64,000 nucleotides of DNA from NCBI GenBank assembly GCA_947503275.1, contig CANNCZ010000001.1, positions 186,001-250,000 of the forward strand. The letters run 5' to 3'. Positions 24,971 to 34,692 of this stretch are shown here, piece after piece. A program made the translations under genes and the position numbers. Every line of letters starts with the position of its first letter. Within the stretch, counting starts at the first letter, position 1. The DNA comes from an uncultured Erythrobacter sp. (lineage in GTDB: Bacteria > Pseudomonadota > Alphaproteobacteria > Sphingomonadales > Sphingomonadaceae). Under the pieces are notes generated by a model. It saw nothing but the letters and a program-made list of their open reading frames with translations. It ran no database searches and was not told the origin of the DNA.

Positions 24971-26346
24971 TGGCCGCGCGTGACCTCACATCTTCGCAAG
25001 GCCTTGGCTGGCTATCGGTGATCCGCATTGGATTGGTGCAGGCCTCGATCGGCGGTATGGTCATGCTGACCACGACCGTGCTCAACCGGTTGATGGTAGT
25101 CGAATATTCGCTCGCCGCAGCGATCCCTGCCGGCCTTGTCGGCTGGCATTATGCGGTGCAATTGTGCCGCCCGCTTTGGGGCCATGGTTCAGATCAAGGA
25201 TCGGTCAAAGGTGGCGGACGCACGGTGTGGATTATGGGCGGGCTGATCGTGCTCGCCATTGGCGCGTTGATGGCCGTGCAGATGACCGTGATGACGTCGG
25301 ACAATTTCGTCGCCGGATTGTTGCTCGGCACGGTTGCCTATGCCTTGATCGGGGTGGGCGTGGGTGCGGCTGGCACATCGGCGCTGGCACTACTCGCATC
25401 TGGTGTTGCGCCGGAGCGGCGTGCGGCAGCAGCGGCGGTGACATGGATAATGATGATCGCAGGGATCGTGGTCAGCGCGATTGTCGTCAGTCAATTGATC
25501 GACCCGTTCTCCGTCGAACGGCTAGTGTGGGTTTCATCGGGATTGCTGGTAATCTGCCTGATCGTCGCGGGCGTTGCGGTGTTTCGGCTTGAACCACGCC
25601 AGCCAATGCAATTCTCGGAGACCGCCAAGAGCGATCCACCACCTGACTTCCGCGCCGCGATCAAAGAGATCTTTGACGAGCCCGCCGCGCGCCGGTTCAC
25701 GCTGTTCATCTTCGCATCGATGATGGCGTTCAATATGCAGGACCTGATCCTGGAGCCGTTTGCAGGCATCGTCTTTGGCATGACACCAGGGGAGTCCACT
25801 GGACTTGGCGGAATGCAAAGCGGTGGGGTGCTGATCGGCATGATCCTCGCCGGAATTGGCGGCAGCGCCTTTGCTGGGCGTATGCCGGTCGAACTGCGCC
25901 ATTGGATCGTGTTTGGTTGCCTTGGCTCTGCGCTTGCTCTTACGGGACTGGCTGTGGGAGCGGTCACGGGGCCGGGTTGGCCAGTCCATGTCAATGTGAT
26001 GGTACTGGGTTTTTGCAACGGATTGTTCGCTGTCGCCGCGATTGGTGCGATGATGGGGCTGGCCGGATCGGGAGCGAAAACCCGTGAAGGCGTACGCATG
26101 GGCGTATGGGGCGCAGCACAAGCGATTGCATTTGGTCTTGGCGGGTTTTTGGGCGCGGCGGGACGTGATCTGGCGCTTTACGTGCTCGGCGATCAGGGCC
26201 GCGCATTTCAATTTGTTTTCGCCATTGAGGCAGCCCTGTTTGTGGTCGCTGCTTGGCTTGCCGTTCGCGCAACGGCCAAGGGGCTTAGCCCAAGGCTAAC
26301 CCCAGCGCGCGCAATTCGAGAGAGGGAAGCGGAGGTGTTTGCATGA
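24970..26346 (+). CDS. PucC-like BCD-family MFS protein between bchG and bchP
   Basis: 458 residues, about twelve membrane segments, same BCD branch of the major facilitator superfamily as LhaA (TTVLNRLMVVEYSLAAAIPAGLVGWHYAVQ near residue 38, RPLWGHGSDQ near 72). A family member between bchG and bchP is a standard cluster gene (often bchP2 or Orf428 type). It is thought to move pigment or aid complex assembly, but its substrate is not established. TTG at 24967 and ATG at 24970 are both possible starts; the ATG overlaps the bchG stop. It is coupled to bchP by ATGA. Confidence 0.88.
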   Translation: MAARDLTSSQGLGWLSVIRIGLVQASIGGMVMLTTTVLNRLMVVEYSLAAAIPAGLVGWHYAVQLCRPLWGHGSDQGSVKGGGRTVWIMGGLIVLAIGALMAVQMTVMTSDNFVAGLLLGTVAYALIGVGVGAAGTSALALLASGVAPERRAAAAAVTWIMMIAGIVVSAIVVSQLIDPFSVERLVWVSSGLLVICLIVAGVAVFRLEPRQPMQFSETAKSDPPPDFRAAIKEIFDEPAARRFTLFIFASMMAFNMQDLILEPFAGIVFGMTPGESTGLGGMQSGGVLIGMILAGIGGSAFAGRMPVELRHWIVFGCLGSALALTGLAVGAVTGPGWPVHVNVMVLGFCNGLFAVAAIGAMMGLAGSGAKTREGVRMGVWGAAQAIAFGLGGFLGAAGRDLALYVLGDQGRAFQFVFAIEAALFVVAAWLAVRATAKGLSPRLTPARAIREREAEVFA

Positions 26347-27554
26347 CACAGGAAATTTATGACGCAGTCGTCATTGGCGGGGGGCCTGCGGGCGCCACGG
26401 CCGCGACAGAACTGGCGCTGGCGGGCCATTCAGTCCTGCTGATGGAGCGTGGTGGCCGGATCAAACCGTGCGGCGGCGCGGTCCCTCCGCGAATGCTCGA
26501 AGATTTCGACATCCCGCAAAGCTTGCTGGTCGCCCGAGCGCGCTCTGCTCGGATGATCGCTCCGTCTGGCAGAGCGGTTGATATGCCAGTGGGTGAGATC
26601 GGCTATGTCGGCATGGTTGACCGCGAAGAGTTTGACGAATGGCTGAGAGTGAGAGCCTGCGACAGCGGGGCAGAACGTCTCTGCGCGACATTTGATAAGG
26701 TCGAGCGCGACGAACATCCGCATCCGCGCGTCACATTCCGCCGTGAACGGGGCGGCCCGATCGAAAGTGTTCGGGCACGCTGCATTGTTGGCGCCGATGG
26801 TGCGCGCTCAGCGGTCGCTAAACAATGCCTGCCCAATGCGGAGCGGGTTAAATGCGTCTTCGCCTATCACGAGATCATCAAATCACCTGCGAACGACAGC
26901 GAGGTTTCTGAAAGCGGGGCCTATGACGCCAATCGCTGCGATGTGTTTTATCAAGGCAAATTGTCGCCCGATTTCTACGCATGGGTCTTCCCCCATGGCG
27001 ACACGGCGAGCATCGGGGTGGGAAGCGCGAATAAAGGCTTTTCCTTGCGTGGTGCAGTGTCGGAAATGCGTGCTGAGCTGGATTTGACCCGGTGCGAAAC
27101 GGTCCGTCGAGAGGGCGCTCCGATCCCACTGAAACCACTGAAACGGTGGGACAATGGCGCGGATGTGATTGTCGCAGGCGATGCCGCTGGCATTGTTGCA
27201 CCGGCATCGGGCGAAGGCATCTATTACGCGATGGTCGGGGGGCAGGTGAGCGCCCAAGCCGCCAGTCAGTACCTCAAGACGGGACAAGCCAAAGCGCTGA
27301 AACAAGCGCGTGCGCGGTTTATGAAAGAGCATGGCCGGGTGTTCTGGATACTCGGGATAATGCAATATTTCTGGTACTCGAATGACAAACGGCGAGAGCG
27401 GTTTGTCGACATGTGCGATGATAAAGATGTGCAGCAGCTGACCTGGCAGGCGTATATGAATAAGAAGCTGGTGCGGTCCAAACCCATGGCGCATGTGAAG
27501 ATATTTTTGAAAGACACAGCGCACCTGCTTGGCCTGAGACCGGCGAGCAGTTAG
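26343..27554 (+). CDS. bchP: Geranylgeranyl diphosphate/bacteriochlorophyll reductase
   Basis: 403 residues. FAD-dependent reductase that saturates three double bonds of the geranylgeranyl tail to phytyl. FAD-binding GGGPAGATAATELA is at residues 11-24, the family motif KPCGGAVPPRMLEDF near 40, and the second nucleotide motif VIVAGDAAGIVAPASGEGIYYAM near 275. The C-terminal membrane-associated segment contains YFWYSNDKRRERFV. It starts within the previous stop (ATGA). Confidence 0.94.
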   Translation: MTQEIYDAVVIGGGPAGATAATELALAGHSVLLMERGGRIKPCGGAVPPRMLEDFDIPQSLLVARARSARMIAPSGRAVDMPVGEIGYVGMVDREEFDEWLRVRACDSGAERLCATFDKVERDEHPHPRVTFRRERGGPIESVRARCIVGADGARSAVAKQCLPNAERVKCVFAYHEIIKSPANDSEVSESGAYDANRCDVFYQGKLSPDFYAWVFPHGDTASIGVGSANKGFSLRGAVSEMRAELDLTRCETVRREGAPIPLKPLKRWDNGADVIVAGDAAGIVAPASGEGIYYAMVGGQVSAQAASQYLKTGQAKALKQARARFMKEHGRVFWILGIMQYFWYSNDKRRERFVDMCDDKDVQQLTWQAYMNKKLVRSKPMAHVKIFLKDTAHLLGLRPASS

Positions 27555-27564
27555 CATCGCGCAG

Positions 27565-28053
27565 ATGAGCATGAGCAAAACGTGGATATTGCCAGCCATT
27601 GTCGCCGCAATCGCGGCGGGGATAGTGGCCGTATTGGGCGCGACGATCACTGATCTTGGGCCGTGGTATCAATCACTCGAAAAACCCAGTTGGAACCCAC
27701 CAGATTGGCTGTTCCCGATTGGATGGACGTTGATCTATGCGCTGAACACGGCCGCCGTCGTGTCCGCATGGCGCGCGGCACCAACACCCAAAGTGTCGGA
27801 CACAATCATCGGTCTGTTTGCGCTCAATGCGTTTCTCAACATCACGTGGAGCATGATCTTCTTCCGCATCCAGCGGCCCGATTGGGCGTTTATCGAGGTG
27901 CTGCTTTTGTGGCTCTCGATCCTGTCGCTGGTGATTTATTGCGGGCGTCATTCAAAGACTTCGGCGGCATTGTTCATGCCCTATCTGATCTGGGTCACCT
28001 TTGCCGGTGCGCTCAATTGGGCGGTGGTGGATTTGAACGGGCCGTTTGGCTGA
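27565..28053 (+). CDS. tspO: TspO/MBR family tryptophan-rich sensory protein
   Basis: 162 residues with five membrane helices and the TspO motifs GPWYQSLEKPSWNPPDWLFPIGWTLIYALN (residues 33-62) and NAFLNITWSMIFF (about 91). It is rich in tryptophan. TspO binds porphyrins and in Rhodobacter sphaeroides dampens photosynthesis gene expression under oxygen, acting with the AppA/PpsR circuit. It follows bchP by 10 bases, so it is coexpressed with the last pigment steps. ATG at 27565 or 27571 could start. Confidence 0.92.
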   Translation: MSMSKTWILPAIVAAIAAGIVAVLGATITDLGPWYQSLEKPSWNPPDWLFPIGWTLIYALNTAAVVSAWRAAPTPKVSDTIIGLFALNAFLNITWSMIFFRIQRPDWAFIEVLLLWLSILSLVIYCGRHSKTSAALFMPYLIWVTFAGALNWAVVDLNGPFG

Positions 28054-28060
28054 TTCCGAT

Positions 28061-28336
28061 ATGGATGCAATCGCGCAGTTTTTTGCGAGTGGACACGGAG
28101 CCGATGTGGTTCTTGTGGTGCTGACGCTGGAGGCTGTGTGGCTGAAAATGCGCGGCTGGAGCTTGCGCGAGATTGTCGGACTGTTGGGGCCGGCTGTGTT
28201 TATCGTGCTCGCTTTGCGCGCAGCTCTGGTCGATGCGGGCTGGTGGTGGGTTGCTGGGCTGCTGGCACTTTCCTTGCCGCTGCACCTGATGGACGTTCGC
28301 GCTCGATTGGCCGCCGCAGCGAAGGGCCGCGTTTAA
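28061..28336 (+). CDS. Small membrane protein of unknown function downstream of tspO
   Basis: About 91 residues with two or three hydrophobic segments (around residues 12-25, 35-52 and 57-74) and a basic C-terminus. No family recognised. An in-frame TTG at 28046, overlapping the tspO stop, has GAACGGG upstream and could be the real start, adding five residues; the ATG at 28061 lacks a clear Shine-Dalgarno. It ends convergent with the peptidase gene, their stop codons overlapping (28333-28336). The reading frame is intact and directly follows tspO, which supports its being real. Confidence 0.65.
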   Translation: MDAIAQFFASGHGADVVLVVLTLEAVWLKMRGWSLREIVGLLGPAVFIVLALRAALVDAGWWWVAGLLALSLPLHLMDVRARLAAAAKGRV

Positions 28337-29148
28337 ACCCATTGCGCCGGATCAAGCGCTAAGAGCTCTGATAACTGCTGATAAAGAGCAGGCTCTTCAT
28401 CGCGCAACGACCGAGACTTCTCAAAGAACGTCACGATCGCTTCGGCTAAAAACTCTTCGTGGTTGGTTGCACCATAGGGATCAATCAGCGTGCGTTGCCC
28501 CCTCTCAACCCGTGCGAAATGCTCATTGGATGCATCCAGCATGGCTTTTTCCCAGCCCTCATAAGTCTGCCCCTTGCGCAAGATTGGGATGCCGTTGGTG
28601 TGACCGGTCAAGCCATCCAACTGGTGTGCAAATTCGTGGATGACGACATTGTGTCCGTCTTCATCGTTGAGGCCGCCTTGCAATGCATGATCCCATGACA
28701 GAACAACGGGTCCCCTGGCCCAGCTTTCACCAAGCGTTGTATGATTGTTTTCGTGGACGATATACCCGTCGTGATCGTTTCGATGAGTGCGGAATGCCGA
28801 TGGGTAGACTAGCACGTTCCTGAGAGTGTCGTACCAAACAGGGCTGTTGACGATTAGCAGGCAGGCCTGGGCAGCAATGGAAAGCCTCATTTCCTCGCTA
28901 ACCTCAAGGTCGTTCTGACCACGAAAGGTAATCTGATCGAGGAACAGATTGATTTTCCCCTCCAGCTTAGGCCGCAACTCGCGAGGCAAACGGCGCGTGA
29001 TCGGCACCAATTCTTCAACCACCATCCGTTGATGAGCGGTGAGCGGCGTTGCCAATAGCTGCTCGCGCTTCTGCCGCTTTGCTCTTTTGCGACGCCAGAA
29101 AAACCCGACAATGAGCAGGCCCGCCAAGAGTAGGAGATAAGGGGTCAT
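28333..29148 (-). CDS. Zinc-dependent peptidase, MtfA-like (M90 family)
   Basis: 271 residues. One N-terminal membrane segment (residues 3-18) is followed by a basic stretch, then an M90 domain. The zinc site is HEFAHQLDG (HExxH, about residue 168) with the third ligand region in NHEEFLAEAIVTFFE (about 230). E. coli MtfA titrates the repressor Mlc and is an aminopeptidase; the role here is unknown. It lies between the tspO unit and the puf operon, transcribed like puf but separated from pufM by an intrinsic terminator, so it probably has its own promoter in the 120-base gap. Confidence 0.85.
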   Translation of the reverse strand: MTPYLLLLAGLLIVGFFWRRKRAKRQKREQLLATPLTAHQRMVVEELVPITRRLPRELRPKLEGKINLFLDQITFRGQNDLEVSEEMRLSIAAQACLLIVNSPVWYDTLRNVLVYPSAFRTHRNDHDGYIVHENNHTTLGESWARGPVVLSWDHALQGGLNDEDGHNVVIHEFAHQLDGLTGHTNGIPILRKGQTYEGWEKAMLDASNEHFARVERGQRTLIDPYGATNHEEFLAEAIVTFFEKSRSLRDEEPALYQQLSELLALDPAQWV

Positions 29149-29207
29149 TACTCAGAAATAGGATCGGTCTTGCCTACTTGGTAGGGCCTAACATCGCTTC
29201 CCCATAC

Positions 29208-29242
29208 AAAAAGCCCGGCCACACATAACTGTGGGCCGGGCC
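29208..29242 (-). terminator. Intrinsic terminator of the puf operon
   Basis: Stem of GCCCGGCC (29213-29220) with GGCCGGGC (29234-29241), extended by CAC/GTG around a short loop. On the minus strand it is followed by five T (complement of 29208-29212). It begins 28 bases after the pufM stop and ends the bchCXYZ-pufBALM transcript before the peptidase gene. Confidence 0.8.
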
Positions 29243-29269
29243 TAATGAACCTATGGCTAGGTAGTTAGA

Positions 29270-30193
29270 TCACATGGGCGCGTAGTAATGCTCCTGCGCC
29301 CAAAGATACCAGTTATCGACCACTGTACCTGACAGCAGGATACCAATCCCGCCGGTTAGTGTCGTCAGCACGGCGAACCACCATGCCCAACGGTGGATCG
29401 ATTCCATCGTGGCGTTAAAGCCCATGGTCCAGCGCCAGAAGAGCGCACCACGCTCCGAGGCGGTGCCGCGGTCTGTGATCTGCTCAATCTCACGCTCACC
29501 GCCATAGCGGCCAAGTGCAAGAATCGTTGCCCCGTGCATGGCAAACAGCACCGCTGAGCCATAGAGGAACACGATCGAAAGCGCGTGGAACGGATTGTAG
29601 AACAGGTTCCCATGAATGAGCGAGAAGTTGTTCGTCCAATCCAAGTGGCTGAAGATACCGTAAGGCACCGCCTCAGACCAGCTGCCGATCAGAGCAGGGC
29701 GGATAAAGCCCAGCACGAGGAACAGCCAGATCGCCGACGCAAAAGCCCAAGGGATATGCATCCCCATGCCCAGCGCCTTGGCCCGGTAATACGTCCGGGT
29801 CCACCAGCATAGCACCGAAATCGTAAGGAACGCGCCGGTTAGAATAAACCAGCCGCCCTCATTCAAAGGTACCATAAACTGAAAGCCATATTCCGGGCCA
29901 GGAGGGTTCAGAGAAAGCCAGAACAGTTCACGCATAAAGACCTGCGGGCTCCATCCGGCCTGAGCCCAGAAATTCAGCCCGATGATCATGAATGCCGCCA
30001 ACCCAAAGGTCAGCGAGATCATGCCCAGCCAGCCGAGATAGAGCGGGCCCAATTGCGCTTGCCCGACCTTACCAGCCCAATAGCTGTAACCAGTCGCATT
30101 GATCCGATCTTCGCTCCCATCGGTCAGCGGAACGCCAGCCTCCGGCGCAGCTTTCAATTGGATCTGGGTGAAGATGTTTTGATAAGTAGCCAT
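29270..30193 (-). CDS. pufM: Photosynthetic reaction centre M subunit
   Basis: 307 residues, five membrane helices, binds the special pair, accessory bacteriochlorophyll, bacteriopheophytin and QA. Conserved parts include [57 protein letters not shown] (histidine ligands of special pair and iron) and the C-terminal [23 protein letters not shown]. The frame runs to 30292 within pufL, but ATG at 30193, 5 bases after the pufL stop, gives the standard N-terminus [10 protein letters not shown]. No pufC follows. Confidence 0.96.
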   Translation of the reverse strand: MATYQNIFTQIQLKAAPEAGVPLTDGSEDRINATGYSYWAGKVGQAQLGPLYLGWLGMISLTFGLAAFMIIGLNFWAQAGWSPQVFMRELFWLSLNPPGPEYGFQFMVPLNEGGWFILTGAFLTISVLCWWTRTYYRAKALGMGMHIPWAFASAIWLFLVLGFIRPALIGSWSEAVPYGIFSHLDWTNNFSLIHGNLFYNPFHALSIVFLYGSAVLFAMHGATILALGRYGGEREIEQITDRGTASERGALFWRWTMGFNATMESIHRWAWWFAVLTTLTGGIGILLSGTVVDNWYLWAQEHYYAPM

Positions 30194-30198
30194 ATCAA

Positions 30199-31032
30199 TT
30201 ATGCTCCTGCCGACCAGATTGGAATCTTGCGCCAGAAATCCCAGAACTCGACCCAGCTGCCTGTCATCAGAGTGCCAGAGATCACGATGCAAATCGCGCT
30301 CCAGAACGCCGCGCTTAACGCGAGGAAAAGCCCAACGCGGTGAATGCCCAGCGTGCCGACCGAATATCCGATAAAGTCACGGAAATACGTGTCTTCGTAT
30401 TCAGGCGTCTTGACGTCCGTGTCATTCGAAGGATTGACCGCCGACAAGACCAAGCCACCGTGCAATGCAAGGGCGAGACAGTTCGTGAAGAAGAACGTGA
30501 TCGCGAGCATATGGACCGGATTGTAGTGGAAGTTCACATACGCATATCCGGTGTTTGATACCCAATCGAGATGCGACCAGATGCCATAGGGAAACGCATT
30601 CCCCCACGCGCCCATCCAGAACGGACGGATCACATTCAAAGTGATGAAAGCAAAAACCGCGACGCTAAAAGCGATGGGAACATGATAGCTCATGCCCAGC
30701 TTGCGCGAGATTTCTGCTTGCCTTCCCACCCATGATAGGAACGCGACGCACGCACAGGCCGTGATGACCTGGTGATAGCCGCCCTGATTCAAGGGCATAA
30801 AGGCGAGTCCGGCATCGATCGGCGGTGGTTGGATGTCGATCAGCCAGGGGTTAAGGGTCGGACCCTGAAGCGCGGCGGCAAAGATCAGCATGGTGCCTAA
30901 AAGGGCGCTGACTGCCACTAATACTCCAAAGAACCCGACATAAAACGGCCCGACCCAAAAGTCGAAAAGGTCGCCGCCGATTATTGTGCCACCGCGCACG
31001 CGGTATTTCCGCTCGAAACTAAGGAGCGCCAT
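30199..31032 (-). CDS. pufL: Photosynthetic reaction centre L subunit
   Basis: 277 residues, five membrane helices. N-terminus [32 protein letters not shown] is diagnostic. Histidine ligands lie in [27 protein letters not shown] and [16 protein letters not shown] carries the active electron-transfer branch and the QB pocket. The ATG at 31032 has GGAAGG 8 bases upstream, at the foot of a small hairpin. Confidence 0.97.
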   Translation of the reverse strand: MALLSFERKYRVRGGTIIGGDLFDFWVGPFYVGFFGVLVAVSALLGTMLIFAAALQGPTLNPWLIDIQPPPIDAGLAFMPLNQGGYHQVITACACVAFLSWVGRQAEISRKLGMSYHVPIAFSVAVFAFITLNVIRPFWMGAWGNAFPYGIWSHLDWVSNTGYAYVNFHYNPVHMLAITFFFTNCLALALHGGLVLSAVNPSNDTDVKTPEYEDTYFRDFIGYSVGTLGIHRVGLFLALSAAFWSAICIVISGTLMTGSWVEFWDFWRKIPIWSAGA

Positions 31033-31044
31033 AGGTCCATCCTT

Positions 31045-31061
31045 CCCACCTCAAGGGTGGG
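31045..31061 (-). promoter_or_regulatory. Hairpin beside the pufL ribosome binding site
   Basis: CCCACC (31045-31050) and GGTGGG (31056-31061) form a 6-bp stem with a 5-base loop. On the mRNA the 3' strand of the stem runs into the GGAAGG Shine-Dalgarno of pufL, so folding may modulate its access. Confidence 0.5.
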
Positions 31062-31086
31062 CGTTTTCGTTTCACAGTTAAAATGT

Positions 31087-31134
31087 GTGGGAGGCAGGCA
31101 GGCGAAGCTGACGCTTCATGACCTGCCTCCTCAC
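31087..31134 (-). promoter_or_regulatory. Large intercistronic hairpin between pufA and pufL
   Basis: An outer stem of GTGGGAGGCAGG (31087-31098) with CCTGCCTCC-TCAC (31122-31134) encloses an inner perfect 5-bp stem, GAAGC/GCTTC (31104-31108 and 31113-31117). It begins 18 bases after the pufA stop. In Rhodobacter a comparable hairpin protects the pufBA message from 3' decay, giving excess LH1 over reaction centre. No T-run follows, so it is not a simple terminator. Confidence 0.75.
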
Positions 31135-31151
31135 GGATTTACGCTATTTAC

Positions 31152-31298
31152 TTAGCCAGCTGGCGCGATGCCACCGAGCCAGTTGTACTTCTCCGTGCTG
31201 AGCAGGATGAAGTGGATAGTGAATGCCAGAACAGCCAGGCCCACATGGAGCGCGACGAGTGTCCGGCGAACATCGAATTGATGCCAAATCTTATACAT
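31152..31298 (-). CDS. pufA: Light-harvesting 1 alpha polypeptide
   Basis: 48 residues, too short for common gene-length cut-offs but unmistakable. N-terminus [12 protein letters not shown] is followed by a single membrane helix and the bacteriochlorophyll-binding His29 in [14 protein letters not shown], the canonical LH1 alpha motif. The ATG at 31298 has AAGGAA about 8 bases upstream. It lies 83 bases after pufB and 119 bases before pufL. Confidence 0.95.
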   Translation of the reverse strand: MYKIWHQFDVRRTLVALHVGLAVLAFTIHFILLSTEKYNWLGGIAPAG

Positions 31299-31381
31299 AT
31301 TCAGTTCCTTATGATGAAAGGTCGACTACCCATTCAATCCCCTATGGGGCGTAGTTCAGGCAGCAACCAAAGGTCGCCGGT

Positions 31382-31537
31382 TCAAACGAACCAAGGCTTC
31401 CACCAATACATCAGGGCATGTGCGACAAGCGCGATGCCGACATAGAGGGTGAAGGTGCCCATGAACGCGCCATGGATTTCCTTCGCCTCATCATCGGTCA
31501 GATACGTTCCCACTGAAGGGCGATCAGTATCGGCCAT
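31382..31537 (-). CDS. pufB: Light-harvesting 1 beta polypeptide
   Basis: 51 residues: polar N-terminus with LTDDEAKEIHGAFM, one membrane helix, bacteriochlorophyll ligand His40 in VAHALMYWWKPWFV, the classic LH1 beta ending. GGAG lies about 8 bases upstream of the ATG at 31537. It is the first puf gene; pufQ is not present in the 147 bases between it and bchZ. Confidence 0.95.
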   Translation of the reverse strand: MADTDRPSVGTYLTDDEAKEIHGAFMGTFTLYVGIALVAHALMYWWKPWFV

Positions 31538-31596
31538 TTTAGTTACTCCATTTACTATTGTAGGAGCGGGGACAAAATTGCCCCCACGGGTATCCG

Positions 31597-31642
31597 CGCG
31601 TGATCCCCCACGCGAAATGCGGATGCCTGTAACTGTCAGGCA
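31597..31642 (-). promoter_or_regulatory. Two hairpins between bchZ and pufB
   Basis: CGCGTG/CACGCG (31597-31602, 31609-31614; 6-base loop) and TGCCTG/CAGGCA (31624-31629, 31637-31642; 7-base loop) are perfect 6-bp stems in the 147-base spacer. No T-run follows either. They may mark a processing point separating the bchCXYZ message from the abundant puf message. No TGT-N12-ACA site is visible in this spacer. Confidence 0.45.
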
Positions 31643-31684
31643 AATAGCATGGCCCCATTGCGGCGGTGTTGGCGGAAAGAGCGG

Positions 31685-33142
31685 TCATACCGTCTCCCCT
31701 TCAAGCAACGCCTCAGCGAGACAATCTGCGGAAACTGTTGTGGCGCCGCTGCGGCGCGCGTGGCGCTCTGCGGCGTCGCGCAGCCGTTTGGCGGCTGAAA
31801 TTCGGACTAGAACGGGCTGTGCTTCGACCAGCTCATCAAGCCGAGTTTTTGCATCCGCGTCCCAGCTAACCTCTTGCTCGGAGCGAGCTGGTGTCGCCTC
31901 AGTCTTGTCCATATCGGAGCCGAGCGGCAGGATGTGGAACAGCGCATCGAACAGCGCATTGCACACTTCCTGCACCAGATAGGTCGCGCCGGAATATCCC
32001 ATGAATGGCGTGCCGGTGTGGCGACGAATGGCTGCTCCGGGGAAACTGGCAGGAATGAAAGTGCCGCTTGGCCCCATCGTGTTGGGGCACTCGGCCATAT
32101 ACATGCGCTCATTATAGCTGCCGAACATCACCAATGGCGGGTTCGCATGGATGGCGGCGCGCACGTCTTCATTCTTCGGCTTGACCCCTGCACAGCGAGA
32201 AAAGCTCATCGCGCACGGCAAGCCCATGTCTTCTTCGAGGAAATGCGTGATCCCTCGTGCATAGGTTTCATTCGCGACAATTCCAAAGCTCGCAGTGCCA
32301 AAGAAATCCTGCGTCACAGAACGCCACAGATCCCAAAGCGGTTTGATCGTGGTGTGCTTCTCGCGCTCAATAAACGGCTCTGGGTCAAGGCCCAGTTCCG
32401 CTCCGATTGCGCGAAGGAATTTGGTGGTTGAGCTTAGGCCAACTGGCGCCTGGAAATATGGCCGCTCCAATGTCTCGCACAGATTGCGGCCGAACTCGCG
32501 ATACATGCAGACACTTGCGTCTGCCATGCCGAGCTGGCGGATGTCGGCAAGGTGGCAACCGAGTGGGAATACCACGCCAACTTCCGCGCCGATCCCTTCG
32601 ACCAGGCGGCGAATCTCCGCGAGATCGGATGGCATATTGAACATGCCATAGGAGGGTCCGATGATGTTGACCTTGGGTTTCTCGCCGTCTTTGCGCTCTT
32701 TGAGTTTAGGCGCTTTCTTCGGCCCAAATTCGGTCCACAACCACGTCAACGCGCGGTCGGCGCTTTCCCATTGATCCTCATCAATGGTGCGCGGCAGGAA
32801 GCGTTTGATATTGGTGCCTTCAGGTGTAACCCCGCCGCCGATCATTTCAGAGATTGAGCCGGTTACCACCACTGCGGGCAATTCTGGATCAAGCGTCTGC
32901 CAAGCCCGTTTCATCGCGGCCTCGGTACCGGTCTTACCCAGCTCCTCTTCGCCAAGACCCGTCACCACAATCGGCAATTCATGCGGGGGGAGAGCGTCTG
33001 TGTAATGAAGCACGCTGGTCACCGGCAGGTTTTCGCAACCGACAGGCCCATCGATGATGACTTGCAGGCCTTTGACCGCCGTAAAGACGTAAGTCGCGCC
33101 CCAATATCCGCCAGCGCGGTCATGATCGATGACGAAGGTCAT
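31685..33142 (-). CDS. bchZ: Chlorophyllide a reductase subunit Z
   Basis: 485 residues, nitrogenase-like subunit of the enzyme that reduces ring B to the bacteriochlorin. N-terminus [28 protein letters not shown] is typical. Cluster-region motifs are [16 protein letters not shown] (about residue 35) and [13 protein letters not shown] (about 340). The frame is open to 33235, but ATG at 33142 overlaps the bchY stop (ATGA) and gives the family start. Confidence 0.95.
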   Translation of the reverse strand: MTFVIDHDRAGGYWGATYVFTAVKGLQVIIDGPVGCENLPVTSVLHYTDALPPHELPIVVTGLGEEELGKTGTEAAMKRAWQTLDPELPAVVVTGSISEMIGGGVTPEGTNIKRFLPRTIDEDQWESADRALTWLWTEFGPKKAPKLKERKDGEKPKVNIIGPSYGMFNMPSDLAEIRRLVEGIGAEVGVVFPLGCHLADIRQLGMADASVCMYREFGRNLCETLERPYFQAPVGLSSTTKFLRAIGAELGLDPEPFIEREKHTTIKPLWDLWRSVTQDFFGTASFGIVANETYARGITHFLEEDMGLPCAMSFSRCAGVKPKNEDVRAAIHANPPLVMFGSYNERMYMAECPNTMGPSGTFIPASFPGAAIRRHTGTPFMGYSGATYLVQEVCNALFDALFHILPLGSDMDKTEATPARSEQEVSWDADAKTRLDELVEAQPVLVRISAAKRLRDAAERHARRSGATTVSADCLAEALLEGETV

Positions 33143-34692
33143 GTGCCCACCGCCTCTGACGCTTTGCGTGCGGCTTCGTTGAGGGCCGCGTATTTCTTGC
33201 GGAATTTCGGGCGATCGACCGGAGTGTCTTCCCACACACCGGCGGTGTGTTCTGTGCCAACGCCTTCGAAGAAGTCGCGCATTTTTTCAAAGCGCGCTTT
33301 GTTGCCCATGGCCGCATTGATGACGGTGGCAAGGCTGCCGGCGCCCGCTGGCCCCATAAGTGGGCGCGCGGAGATCAAATTGGTGAAATAGAGCGCCGGG
33401 ATCGCCTTGGCTTTGGCATGTTGGACCACCGGAGTGGTGCCCACGGCCAGATCAGGACGGAATTCTTCAACTGCTGCGATATCTTCTTCAAGGCTCGCGC
33501 GGAAGTTGACCCGAACACCGTGTGCCTCAAGCCATTCGCGATCTGCATTTGACCATTTGGTCTGTGGACATGCGCTGCCGACATACGGCACGTCCGCGCC
33601 GCTTTCGATCAGCAGTCGTGCGACCAGCAGTTCGGAGCCTTCATAGCCCGACACCGTGATCCGGCCATTGACCGGAGCGGACACCAAAGCGCCTTTGATC
33701 GCGCCAATCATCGTGTTCTTGACGCCATCGACTTTGTCTTGCGCCAGGCCCATCACATTGCCGATGCTATCGAGCCATGCCGCGGTGCCATCTGCGCCCA
33801 CTGGAGCAGAGCCGATAACAGGACGCCCAGCTGTCTCAAATTCGCGAATACTGGCGGTATAGAACGGATGGATGGCCGCGGCGACGCTGCAATCAAGTGC
33901 GCCGTACAATTCGCGCCATTCGCGGGTCGGCACAACCGGACCAGCAGCCAGTCCGAGCGGCTCTAGCATCTGCCCGATCACCACCGGATCAGCCGGGAAC
34001 ATTTCGCCCAGCAATGCGACAGTCGGTTTGTCAGAGCGTTCTTTGGGAGCAGCGACGGGGCCTTCGGCTACTTCCTCGCGTGCATATTTTAGCATCGCGC
34101 CAGCAAGGACATCCTTCGCTTCGGCATGTGTGGGTATGCCAAAGCCGGGGACATCAATGCCGATGATCCGCACGCCGTTGATCTGTTTCTTAAGCAACCG
34201 CAGCGGCACGCCGCTGGCGGTGGGCACACAAAGATTGGTCACCACGATTGCGTCGTAATTCTCAGGATCGGCGAGGTCTTCGACGGCTTCTTTGATGTCT
34301 TCGAACAGCTTGCCTGTGACCAGTGTTTCGGAGGAGAAGGGCACATAGCCCACCGTCCGCCGTGCGCCATAGAAATGCGATGTAAAGGTCAGCCCGTAAA
34401 CGCAACATGCGCTGCCAGACAGGACCGTCGCTGTGCGCTTCATGCGAAGGCCTACGCGCAGTGAACCGAACGCCGGGCACATGCTTTGCGGTTGATCATG
34501 CGGGCCAACGGGATAGTCGGCCTCATATTGGTCGAGAATGTCGCTTTTGCCTGCCGCGCGCGCGGCTTCTTTCATCGTGTCGGTGCTAGAGCAGCCGCCT
34601 TCGACCTTGGGCGCGCTAACACCGTCCAGGTCCAGAGTGTCCGGTGTGCGCGTCTCGGTGTCTCGGGCGCTGGGGGGGAAGGCGTCGACCAT
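33139..34692 (-). CDS. bchY: Chlorophyllide a reductase subunit Y
   Basis: 517 residues. Cysteine motifs typical of BchY are [14 protein letters not shown] (near 33), [17 protein letters not shown] (near 70) and [12 protein letters not shown] (near 95). With BchX and BchZ it reduces the C7-C8 double bond of chlorophyllide a. The ATG shares one base with the bchX stop (TGATG). Confidence 0.95.
   Translation of the reverse strand: MVDAFPPSARDTETRTPDTLDLDGVSAPKVEGGCSSTDTMKEAARAAGKSDILDQYEADYPVGPHDQPQSMCPAFGSLRVGLRMKRTATVLSGSACCVYGLTFTSHFYGARRTVGYVPFSSETLVTGKLFEDIKEAVEDLADPENYDAIVVTNLCVPTASGVPLRLLKKQINGVRIIGIDVPGFGIPTHAEAKDVLAGAMLKYAREEVAEGPVAAPKERSDKPTVALLGEMFPADPVVIGQMLEPLGLAAGPVVPTREWRELYGALDCSVAAAIHPFYTASIREFETAGRPVIGSAPVGADGTAAWLDSIGNVMGLAQDKVDGVKNTMIGAIKGALVSAPVNGRITVSGYEGSELLVARLLIESGADVPYVGSACPQTKWSNADREWLEAHGVRVNFRASLEEDIAAVEEFRPDLAVGTTPVVQHAKAKAIPALYFTNLISARPLMGPAGAGSLATVINAAMGNKARFEKMRDFFEGVGTEHTAGVWEDTPVDRPKFRKKYAALNEAARKASEAVGT

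Noticed and set aside
31538..31684. Possible pufQ or PpsR site upstream of pufB
   Set aside because: No open frame with pufQ features, and the only TGT/ACA pair has a 10-base, not 12-base, spacer.
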